Source of the DNA: Nostoc sp. UHCC 0870
Lineage (GTDB): Bacteria; Cyanobacteriota; Cyanobacteriia; Cyanobacteriales; Nostocaceae
Assembly (NCBI RefSeq): GCF_022063185.1
Contig: NZ_CP091913.1
Location: forward strand, 3,101,501-3,165,500
Direction: 5' to 3'
Length of the DNA: 64,000 nucleotides
The notes under the pieces were generated by a model. It was not told where the DNA came from. It searched no databases and was given only the letters and a program-made list of their open reading frames with translations. Made by a program: the position numbers and the translations under genes. Shown piece after piece: positions 22,540 to 30,203 of this stretch (the first letter of the stretch is position 1; each line of letters begins with the position of its first letter).

Positions 22540-24243
22540 ATGAGTTTGGGGAATCCTCAAATCTGGCAGCAATTTTGGCAAATTATTCAACCATACTGGT
22601 TATATCGTTGGCGAGGAGATGCGATCGCCCAATTAATCATGCTGGTGATTTTATCGTTGGGAAGTAGTTATTTCATCATTTTTGAGATTCTCCAACGCGG
22701 GGAACTGACTTCTTCCTTAGCCGCACAGAATTTTAATCGGTTCTATCAGACCTTTTGGTTTTTTAGCGGCGTTGTTATTATTAACGTTATATTTATCTCT
22801 CTCAAAAACTATATCCAAGCCCAAATCAGCCTTGATTGGCGAAAATGGCTAACATCTGACTATTTCCAGCAATATTTTGCCAAACAATCCTTTTATCAAT
22901 TACAGGTTAACGCTGAGATTGATAATCCAGATCAACGTTTGGCGGAAGATATCAAAAATGTCACCCAAAGATTAGTAGCACTATTTGTAATTTTTCTTGA
23001 TTCTTTAGTACAGCTAATAGGTTTTATTGGTGTACTGTGGCTGATTTCTCCCTTCCTGATGTACTCCTTGGTGACTTACGCTGTAGTCGGTACACTGGTG
23101 ACAACGCTGGTGTTTGGGAAAGTTTTAGTCGGAATTAACTTAGAGCAAATCAAGCGGGAAGCGGATTTTCGCTATGGTTTAGTCAGAGTCAGAGAAAATG
23201 CCGAAGCGATCGCATTTTACAATGGACAAACCCAGGAATCACAACAACTCAAACAGAGATTTAGTCAAGTATTCGCCAATTTTAGACGTTTAATTAACTG
23301 GCAATTTCGGCTCAATGTCTTTCAAAACGGTTATCAGTTTCTCACCTTCATCTTACCTTTTTTGATTTTAGCCCCCCGAATTTTCTCCCGCGAATTAGAA
23401 ATAGGTGCAGTCACCCAATCCCAAGCCGCCTTTGAGCGAGTAGGGTTAGCACTGGGATTAATTATTACTCAATTTAATCAAATCAGTGCCTTAGTTGCAG
23501 GAGTTGAGCGACTCACAGAAATCTCTAATAGTATGGAAAGAGAGCCACAAGGAGAAATCCAGCTTGTGGAAAATACAGAGATTAATATCAAAAATTTAAC
23601 ACTAGAGATTCCCCAAAAAGCCAACTTAATTCAAGATTTATCTTTAACAGTCAAACCAGGAGAATCATTAATCATTGTCGGAGAGAGTGGAGTAGGGAAG
23701 ACATCATTATTGCGAGCGATCGCAGGACTATGGTTACATGGAGAAGGCATAATTGAGCGTCCAGCGAATGATAGTTTGTTATTTCTCCCCCAACGTCCCT
23801 ATATAACCTGGGGAAGCTTACGACAGCAACTAACCTATCCCCAAACAGCAACTAACATTCCCCCCGAAATCCTCCTCAAAACCCTTCAACAAGTACACCT
23901 ACCGGACTTAACCCAACTCCACGGAGGCTTAGACACAGTAATTGATTGGTCAAGAGTATTATCATTAGGAGAACAACAAAGACTAGCCTTCGCCAGATTG
24001 CTCCTAATTCAACCAAAATACGCCATTCTCGATGAATCCACCAGTGCGCTAGATGAAGAAACAGAAGCCAGCTTATATCAACAACTGCAACAAACATCAG
24101 TCACCTATATCAGCGTTGGACACCGCAGCACATTATTAAACTATCATCAACTAGTTTTAGAACTATCACAAAAACAACAGTGGCAATTATTATCTACAGC
24201 AAATTATAATCTCTCCTCAAACCCTCCGCGCCCCTCCGCGTAA
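22540..24243 (+). CDS. SbmA/YddA-type ABC transporter (permease-ATPase fusion)
   Basis: This 567-residue half-transporter has an N-terminal ABC_membrane_2-type domain (residues about 1-330; several membrane segments, e.g. IAQLIMLVILSLGSSYFII) and a C-terminal ATPase. The ATPase shows Walker A GESGVGKTS near residue 380, signature LSLGEQQRLAFARLL near 474, Walker B YAILDESTSALDEE near 495, and the switch His in SVGHRS. The family moves peptides, vitamin B12-like compounds or fatty acyl molecules; bacterial members often sit in natural-product or siderophore loci. The last residues, PPRPSA, and the TAA stop are read from the 'cctccgcgcccc' repeat at 24213-24265, so the native C terminus was probably altered. 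Confidence 0.85.
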   Translation: MSLGNPQIWQQFWQIIQPYWLYRWRGDAIAQLIMLVILSLGSSYFIIFEILQRGELTSSLAAQNFNRFYQTFWFFSGVVIINVIFISLKNYIQAQISLDWRKWLTSDYFQQYFAKQSFYQLQVNAEIDNPDQRLAEDIKNVTQRLVALFVIFLDSLVQLIGFIGVLWLISPFLMYSLVTYAVVGTLVTTLVFGKVLVGINLEQIKREADFRYGLVRVRENAEAIAFYNGQTQESQQLKQRFSQVFANFRRLINWQFRLNVFQNGYQFLTFILPFLILAPRIFSRELEIGAVTQSQAAFERVGLALGLIITQFNQISALVAGVERLTEISNSMEREPQGEIQLVENTEINIKNLTLEIPQKANLIQDLSLTVKPGESLIIVGESGVGKTSLLRAIAGLWLHGEGIIERPANDSLLFLPQRPYITWGSLRQQLTYPQTATNIPPEILLKTLQQVHLPDLTQLHGGLDTVIDWSRVLSLGEQQRLAFARLLLIQPKYAILDESTSALDEETEASLYQQLQQTSVTYISVGHRSTLLNYHQLVLELSQKQQWQLLSTANYNLSSNPPRPSA

Positions 24244-24265
24244 ACCTCCGCGCCCCTCTGCGTTT
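24213..24265. repeat. interspersed 'cctccgcgcccctctgcg' repeat
   Basis: Two tandem copies of the repeat overlap the last codons and stop of the ABC transporter gene. Same family as 677-714 and 45428-45480. Confidence 0.8.
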
Positions 24266-24274
24266 AAAAACACC

Positions 24275-25588
24275 CTAATCACCAACCCCAGAACCTTCAG
24301 GAAGCTTGTGATCTGGAATTAAATCTTCTACTTTTCTTAAGGTGCGCCAGCTATACCCGAAAATCCCTACCAAGACTGTGCAGAAAGTCATACTGACAAA
24401 TAGTAAAGTAATCCCTGCACCAGTCCCAGTCCCAAAGATATTGCCGAAAATCGGGGCTAAAATCCCTGTGGGACGCATGGCTGGTTCAAATACTCGATCT
24501 GCCAGAAAGCCAGCAATTAAGGGAGTAATAGCGGCTACAGTTACGCCTATAAGTTGATCTGCGGCTAGGACTCGTCCTTGTAAGCCTGGGGGAATTGTGG
24601 CATACCAAATGGCGTTACTAGAACTGTAAAACAAGGGAATGAGTGTAGATGAAAGAAAATGCGCTCCCATCCAGACTGGTACTGTTTGCCCAAGTCCGAT
24701 CAGGGTTCTAAAAATACCGTGTCCGATGAAACCGATTAACATTCCGTGTATGCGGCGATGGAAACCGCCCCAAACACCCAGGGTTAATGCCCCGATGACA
24801 CCACCAATACCCGCAGCCGTGGTGACAGTGCCGAGAATTTGCGAGTCTCCACCTGTACGGGCTAGAATCATGGGGCTGTAGAGGACTTTACTGATATCGT
24901 TGGGAATGGCAAATAATGTGAAAGCGATCGCCATTGCTGTTAAAGATGGATTAGCCCAGATATAACGAAACCCAAATGTTAATTTTTCCCATAAACTCTC
25001 AGTGTTTTCACTGTGAGATTTATTGACGGTAGGCTGGGGAATTTTGACGATTAGTAAGGTGATGAAGGCAGCTGCAAAAGTTGTTAAGTCAATCCAGAAG
25101 ATAGCCTGCAACCCCAGACGGGGATAGATAAACCCGGCTAAAGCGGGAGAAAATATGGCTGCACTGTAGTTAACCGCAGAACCTAAGCTTTCTGCACGGG
25201 TAAATTGTTCTTTGGGAACTAATAAGGAAATAGAGGCAGAATAGGCGAGAACTTGTAATTGCCCAAAGCCACCGTAAAGCATGACAATTATATATAAATG
25301 CCACACCTGTAATTGTTGGTTTAGATAGAGGATGGCGATCGCTAGGGTACATAAAACGGCGACAACTTCCGCTAAAATCATCAGCAAGCGACGATTAAAC
25401 CTATCTACCGCAATACCGGCAAAGGTGGTAATCAGGACTTTTGGTAATTGGGCGAAGAAGCCCACTAATGCCAAAGCTGTCGCCGAACCAGTTTTGTCCC
25501 ATACCCAAATTGTGAGGGCAAAAACTGTCATAAAACTGCCGATGGTAGATACTATCTGTCCTAGCCAGATGATCAAAAAAGTTCGCAT
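24275..25588 (-). CDS. MFS exporter (EntS-like, MFS_3)
   Basis: The product is 437 residues from the ATG at 25588 (MRTFLIIWLGQIVSTIGSFM), which enters the first membrane helix directly. A longer open frame to 25717 adds about 43 residues read from repeat DNA, and I regard it as non-native. Twelve-helix topology is visible, with the MFS signature-like DRFNRRLLM after helix 2 (AGIAVDRFNRR). This subgroup includes the enterobactin exporter EntS and related efflux proteins. It lies just downstream of the TonB siderophore receptor on the same strand (gap 156 bases), so siderophore export is the best inference, though drug or metabolite efflux remains possible. Confidence 0.82.
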   Translation of the reverse strand: MRTFLIIWLGQIVSTIGSFMTVFALTIWVWDKTGSATALALVGFFAQLPKVLITTFAGIAVDRFNRRLLMILAEVVAVLCTLAIAILYLNQQLQVWHLYIIVMLYGGFGQLQVLAYSASISLLVPKEQFTRAESLGSAVNYSAAIFSPALAGFIYPRLGLQAIFWIDLTTFAAAFITLLIVKIPQPTVNKSHSENTESLWEKLTFGFRYIWANPSLTAMAIAFTLFAIPNDISKVLYSPMILARTGGDSQILGTVTTAAGIGGVIGALTLGVWGGFHRRIHGMLIGFIGHGIFRTLIGLGQTVPVWMGAHFLSSTLIPLFYSSSNAIWYATIPPGLQGRVLAADQLIGVTVAAITPLIAGFLADRVFEPAMRPTGILAPIFGNIFGTGTGAGITLLFVSMTFCTVLVGIFGYSWRTLRKVEDLIPDHKLPEGSGVGD

Positions 25589-25744
25589 TTTGGGAAAGTG
25601 TGAAGAGCTAAAACCTTTCTCACTGTATCTTTCGTGATTTGTTTCATATCCTGGTGTTACCCCCCTTAATCCCCCCTTGGAAAGGTGGGAAACTGGAAAA
25701 TATACTTCCCTCCCCAATACATACGGGAGGGTTAGGTGGGGTAA

Positions 25745-28333
25745 TTAAAATTCAAAAGAAACGCTACCTGTCAAGGTAAAGGGCGCACCTGGGACTATAC
25801 GTACAATGTCCCGCGCACCTTCGTAGTAATTTTCATCAAAGAGGTTTTGGATGTTGATGGCGGCGCGGAATTTGTCACGGCGGTAGAAGATGGAAGCATC
25901 TGTACGCCAGTAACTAGGTAAGGTAAAGGTGTTGCGTAAGTCTCCTTGGCGTTCTCCTTGGGTGAAAACACCTAAACCGAATCCTAAACCTTTGAGGCTT
26001 CCAGATTGCAGTTCGTAGGTACTCCACAAACCAAAGGCGTTTCTGGGAACGTTTTGTAATTGCTTATCCTGAAATTCGGGGCGACTATCTTCGGTAATTT
26101 TGCTATCTGTATAGGCGTAACTGGCTGTTAAGTTCCAACCAGGGAGAATTTCACCAGCTACGTCTAATTCTATACCTTGGCTGCGTTGTTTGCCGATTTG
26201 GATTTGGGAGAGGGGTTCGCTTAATCCTTGGGCTGCAACATTGGTTCGTTCTAGATTGTAAAATGCCAGGGTGGTGGAGAGGCGATCGCCTAATAAATTT
26301 GCCTTTAACCCAATCTCATACTGAGTTCCCCGTTCTGGTTCAAAGGGTTCACCTATTGTTGTTATTCCTGTGTTTAAATCTAAAATCCTGGTTCTACCTA
26401 CAACGGGTGTAAAGGATCTACTGTAGCTAGCATACAGAGAAAGGTTTTCACTAGGTTTAAAAACAATACCGACACGGGGACTAAAAACTGTGTCGCTACG
26501 TTCAAAACTTTCTTCTGCTGACAGCAAATCCTCATATTCTTGATTAGCAAAATCCAATCTTCCACCCAAAACTAAAATAATATTCTTGGATAGGGAAATT
26601 TGGTCTTGAGCATAAATACCAACAGAATTTTTGCGCGTATTGGTATTAGCAAAGGGAAAAGCAAATGATGACACACTCTCAGGTCGATAAACAGGATTAA
26701 AAATATCAATTTCTCTGAGTTGTCTAAAATCTAGACTATCTTCTGTCTGCTCTCTAGTAACTTCTACACCGAACAGTAAACTATGTTCAATACTGCCTGT
26801 GTTAAATTTACCTAAGAGGCTATTATTAAACGTCAAACTGGTGGTACTAGATGGGTTTTCTACTAAAAAGCGTCGAACTGTCCGACCATCTCTATTTAGT
26901 CCATCTGATGTAGCAGTGTTAGTAATAGGAGTTACCCCAGTATTTTCAGGAATATCTAAAAATGCCGTGGAAAGTTCACTTTTTATTGTCCAATTAGAAC
27001 CTATGCGATGTTCTAACTGATAACCCAAGCGGGTTACAAGTGATTCAGTTTGAGATAAAGATGGCTCACCTAAGTTAGCCTCCCGTGAGACTCTACCATT
27101 GGGGTTAGAAATAACTGTTCCTGAAGCTGGTAAGTCTGGTGCTGTCTCAAAACTGCGGTATTTCAGATATTCTATACTTGCTGTTAGGGTCGTATTTTCG
27201 TTACCAATTAATCTAACAACAGGGGCGATAAAAAATGATTCGCTATTCTCGAAATCTTTAAAGCTTTCAGCTGTTTGATAAGCCGCATTCAAACGATAAG
27301 CAACACCATCTTTATCTAAGGGGCCGGAAAAGTCGATGGTGGGACGATGTAAACCAAATTGCCCTACTTGATACTCAAAGCCATAATAGGGTGTATTTAA
27401 AGGTTGTTTAGTTACTAGGTTGACTACCCCACCTAAATCACCCTGTCCAAAGAGTACGGAAGCAGGCCCTTTGAGAATTTCTACTCGTTCAACGTTAGCT
27501 ATTTCACTTTGAAACCGTAAACTGTCATCCCTTAAACCGTTGCGTAATAAGTTACGAGATTCAAAGCCACGAATTACTGGAGTTAGTGCTGGTGCTTGAG
27601 AAGAGGTACGCCCGGTACTAGCACTACTAGTATTTTTTAAGACTTCACCGACGTTACGCGTACCTTGGTCTTTGATAACTTCTTGGGGTATGACTTGAAT
27701 AGCCTGGGGTACGTCAATGAGTGGGGTGTCTGTGCGCGTTCCCACGGAAGAATTAGGAACTTGATAAGTTGGTCGCAATTCATCCCCCACAACAGTAAGT
27801 TCGATTGGTTCGTCTGGTTCTTCTTCTGGAGGTGGGGTTTCTGCTGTGGATGTTTCTGGGGTTGGGGTTTCTGTGGTAGGTGGGGTTTCTGCTGTGGGTG
27901 TTTCTGGGGTTGGGGTTTCTGTGGTAGTAACGAAAGGAAGACTAACAATAAATTCTTGTCCATCCTGACGCAGATTAAATTGCGGGACTGCATTAACACC
28001 GGTGATTTCAATTTCAATGGTGTTAGGGTCAGACTGTCCCACAAAAATCTCAGCAATACCAGGGATGGGATTATTGGTAGTGATGGGGGGTTTTCCTTCT
28101 ACCAATTGCAGTTGAGCATTATTGACGGTAATAATTAGGGTTTTGTCTTCGGTGCTGGTTTGAGTGTTTAAGGTTACTCCTGGTGAAGTTTTCAAGACGA
28201 CTTCTAAACCTTGATCTGTATCATAGAGTTCTACTGCCGTTACCGGAACAGGAGCAGCCCAAACTGGTTGGGATACAAGAACAGTTATTACACTAGCAAC
28301 ACCAATGGCGGGTTGCCAATAATTCCATGTCAT
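25745..28333 (-). CDS. TonB-dependent siderophore receptor with AMIN domain
   Basis: The 862-residue outer membrane protein has a signal peptide (residues 1-27, ending VWAAP), then an AMIN domain (about 30-130; VTAVELYDTDQGLEVVLKTSPG), a Pro/Glu/Thr linker (about 137-175), a plug domain (IDVPQAIQVIPQEVIKDQG, then VERVEILKGPASVLFGQGDLGG) and a 22-strand-type barrel ending in aromatic EF-type residues (GSVSFEF). The AMIN-plug-barrel order is typical of cyanobacterial siderophore receptors. It imports ferric siderophore with TonB energy. The neighbouring MFS exporter supports a siderophore role. The ligand cannot be told from sequence, and no clear Fur box was seen upstream. Confidence 0.9.
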   Translation of the reverse strand: MTWNYWQPAIGVASVITVLVSQPVWAAPVPVTAVELYDTDQGLEVVLKTSPGVTLNTQTSTEDKTLIITVNNAQLQLVEGKPPITTNNPIPGIAEIFVGQSDPNTIEIEITGVNAVPQFNLRQDGQEFIVSLPFVTTTETPTPETPTAETPPTTETPTPETSTAETPPPEEEPDEPIELTVVGDELRPTYQVPNSSVGTRTDTPLIDVPQAIQVIPQEVIKDQGTRNVGEVLKNTSSASTGRTSSQAPALTPVIRGFESRNLLRNGLRDDSLRFQSEIANVERVEILKGPASVLFGQGDLGGVVNLVTKQPLNTPYYGFEYQVGQFGLHRPTIDFSGPLDKDGVAYRLNAAYQTAESFKDFENSESFFIAPVVRLIGNENTTLTASIEYLKYRSFETAPDLPASGTVISNPNGRVSREANLGEPSLSQTESLVTRLGYQLEHRIGSNWTIKSELSTAFLDIPENTGVTPITNTATSDGLNRDGRTVRRFLVENPSSTTSLTFNNSLLGKFNTGSIEHSLLFGVEVTREQTEDSLDFRQLREIDIFNPVYRPESVSSFAFPFANTNTRKNSVGIYAQDQISLSKNIILVLGGRLDFANQEYEDLLSAEESFERSDTVFSPRVGIVFKPSENLSLYASYSRSFTPVVGRTRILDLNTGITTIGEPFEPERGTQYEIGLKANLLGDRLSTTLAFYNLERTNVAAQGLSEPLSQIQIGKQRSQGIELDVAGEILPGWNLTASYAYTDSKITEDSRPEFQDKQLQNVPRNAFGLWSTYELQSGSLKGLGFGLGVFTQGERQGDLRNTFTLPSYWRTDASIFYRRDKFRAAINIQNLFDENYYEGARDIVRIVPGAPFTLTGSVSFEF
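27831..27926 (-). repeat. two 48-bp in-frame repeats coding a TETPTPETP linker
   Basis: Two tandem 48-bp units each encode 16 residues (TETPTPETPTAETPP type) of the linker between the AMIN domain and the plug of the TonB receptor. Copy number is probably variable between strains. Confidence 0.88.
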
Positions 28334-28502
28334 AAATACTGATTTTCCTAATTTAACTGGTGTAGACGCTTACAGATCAAGGGAAGAGTGTCGTAATGTG
28401 TGGGGAGCGAAATTTTTATGCTCAGTTATTTAACTGGAATAGAATACTACCATTTTTTCTATAATCTTCGTCCAACTTTTCAATACTTCTACAAATTTGT
28501 TT

Positions 28503-28551
28503 GTAGTGAGGACTTTAGTCCTCCTTCAATAAGGACTAAAGTCCTTACTAC
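28503..28551. repeat. GTAGTGAGGACTTTAGTCCT inverted repeat
   Basis: The two arms, GTAGTGAGGACTTTAGTCCT and its near-complement ending in CTTACTAC, flank a short AT-rich loop. It lies just past the HlyD stop codon, between the type I secretion operon and the TonB receptor, and could stop transcription. Confidence 0.82.
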
Positions 28552-28561
28552 GAACTGAGTA

Positions 28562-30079
28562 TTAGCGCACGAATTTCAAGCTTTCTCCGGTTTTATTGAA
28601 GAAATCAGTGAAGATGCTCATAACTGTACGTTCTCTAATTTTGATGTTGGCGTTTAATGACATTCCTGACTGGAGGGCTATTTTGCGTCTGTTGCTGTTT
28701 AAGTATTGTTGATCAAGGGTGACTGTGGCTGGGAAGGTGTAGTATGGCTGAAGTTGGGTTGGTGGTAGGGCATCAGAACCAATCCAGGTTAAAGTACCTT
28801 TGATGTCACCAAATTCGCTGTAGGGGAAGGAATCTATGCGGACATCAACGCGCATTCCTTCTCTAATAAAGCCGATGTCTTGGTTGGTGATGGAAACTTT
28901 TGCTACTAAGTTAGCTTGAGGAACGATTTTCAGCACTGGTTCGGTGGATTTAGCCACAAATCCGGGGGCGTGGGCTTTTAGGTCAAAGACTACACCATCA
29001 ACAGGCGATCGCACTACACTATATTTTAATGCCTGATTTGTTTGGCTCAGTTGGCTGTCAAGTTCGGCGATGCGTTTTTTGTTATCAACAATAGCTTTGC
29101 TTAATTGGCTGTCAATCTCAGCTATTCTCTGGCTATTATTGCCAATACGGGCGGTTAAATCCCGTCTATCAATGTGTTTGGTGTTTTGAACTTTGGCTTG
29201 GGCTTGGGCTATAGCAGCTTGCAAGCGGATCTTTTCTTCTTGCAATTGTGCAATTTCTGCACGAATGGATTCTACTTCTTGCTGTTGGTTAAGGTATTGA
29301 ATGCGGGAAATTCCCCCTTCTGTGGCTAATTCCTCCAAATCCTTAAAAATTTGCTCATTAACTTTTAACTTTTCCTCGTTGGATTTAAGTCTAATGTCTG
29401 CTTGGCTATATTGCTTTTGTAATTGGTCAATTTCTAACTGAGCAGATGTAACTCGTGATGTTAACTCTTCTAATTCAGATTTTACCCGTTGTTGCTGTTC
29501 AGCACTCAACGACATTTCCCCCGCATTGCCATCAAGTTGAGCTTGAAACAGACGATTTTCGGCAAGTAATACCGCCCGGCTTCTGGTTAAGCTGACAAAT
29601 TGCGCGGGAATGGATACTGTAGGTGAGGTGTCCTCTTTCCCACTTAGTTGTGCTTGGTAAAACTGATTTTCTTGTTCTAAAACTGTGCGAACTTGTTGGA
29701 AGGAATTTTCCTGGGCTTGGGAAACGGTGGGATCAAGACTGACGAGTAAATCCCCAGCTTTAACCCGCTTTCCGTCTTTGACGTGAATGGTTTTGACAAC
29801 ACCCTCGATAGGGATTTGCACCTCTTTGACATTATCTTGAGGTTCGAGTTTTCCTTGGGCTGGAACTGCTTGTTCGATTTTGGAGACACTAGCCCAAGCT
29901 ACTGCTGCAATTGAGACAAACATCAATGTCCATAATATCCCCCGCGACCACCCAGAGGATTGTTTGAGCATTAGGGGATGTTCAAAGGAGGATGCAGCAG
30001 GATTTGATGTTTTAGGTGGTGTGGGAGTAATATTCGTATCCTGTGATATCGTTGTCAGGCGACCGTTGTTAGAACTCAT
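28562..30079 (-). CDS. HlyD family type I secretion adaptor
   Basis: The product is 505 residues from the ATG at 30079 (MSSNNGRLTTISQD). The open frame extends to 30154, but that part is repeat DNA. The protein has a short cytoplasmic arm, one membrane helix (WTLMFVSIAAVAWASV), a barrel-sandwich/biotinyl-lipoyl half (GVVKTIHVKDGKRVKAGDLLV), a long coiled coil (about 130-330) and the second half (SVVRSPVDGVVFDLKAHAPG, then DIGFIREGMRVDVRIDSF). HlyD adaptors link an inner membrane ABC exporter to TolC. It follows the cNMP/C39-like ABC gene with a 124-base gap, as in type I secretion operons. The likely cargo is the giant RTX protein. Confidence 0.9.
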   Translation of the reverse strand: MSSNNGRLTTISQDTNITPTPPKTSNPAASSFEHPLMLKQSSGWSRGILWTLMFVSIAAVAWASVSKIEQAVPAQGKLEPQDNVKEVQIPIEGVVKTIHVKDGKRVKAGDLLVSLDPTVSQAQENSFQQVRTVLEQENQFYQAQLSGKEDTSPTVSIPAQFVSLTRSRAVLLAENRLFQAQLDGNAGEMSLSAEQQQRVKSELEELTSRVTSAQLEIDQLQKQYSQADIRLKSNEEKLKVNEQIFKDLEELATEGGISRIQYLNQQQEVESIRAEIAQLQEEKIRLQAAIAQAQAKVQNTKHIDRRDLTARIGNNSQRIAEIDSQLSKAIVDNKKRIAELDSQLSQTNQALKYSVVRSPVDGVVFDLKAHAPGFVAKSTEPVLKIVPQANLVAKVSITNQDIGFIREGMRVDVRIDSFPYSEFGDIKGTLTWIGSDALPPTQLQPYYTFPATVTLDQQYLNSNRRKIALQSGMSLNANIKIRERTVMSIFTDFFNKTGESLKFVR

Positions 30080-30103
30080 AGTATTTAGGGATTGGGGACA
30101 AAT

Positions 30104-30193
30104 CAATTCAAAATTCAAAATGACGCTCGTTCGCCCTTGGCGTGCCGTAGGCATGACTCGCTAACGCTGCGCTAACAAAATTCAAAATTCAAG
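30104..30193. repeat. compound repeat upstream of the HlyD gene
   Basis: On the minus strand this reads a TTTTGAA run, then GTTAGCGCAGCGTTAGCGAG, a variable middle, GAGCGTCATTTTGAA and another TTTTGAA-like run. A shorter version in the same orientation relative to the gene stands just upstream of TolC (53412-53474). It also opens a misleading longer reading frame for HlyD. Confidence 0.85.
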
Positions 30194-30203
30194 AATTACT
30201 TAC

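Noticed and set aside
25589..25717. Longer N terminus for the MFS exporter (start at 25717)
   Set aside because: The added residues come from repeat-like DNA (ccccccttaatcccccct) and precede the natural first membrane helix starting at the ATG at 25588.
27665..28138. Plus-strand Trp/Phe/Cys-rich ORF of 157 codons opposite the TonB receptor
   Set aside because: It is the antisense of the Pro/Glu/Thr linker repeats, with composition typical of a shadow frame.
30080..30154. Longer N terminus for HlyD (start at 30154)
   Set aside because: The extension is encoded by the compound repeat at 30104-30193; the ATG at 30079 begins typical HlyD sequence.
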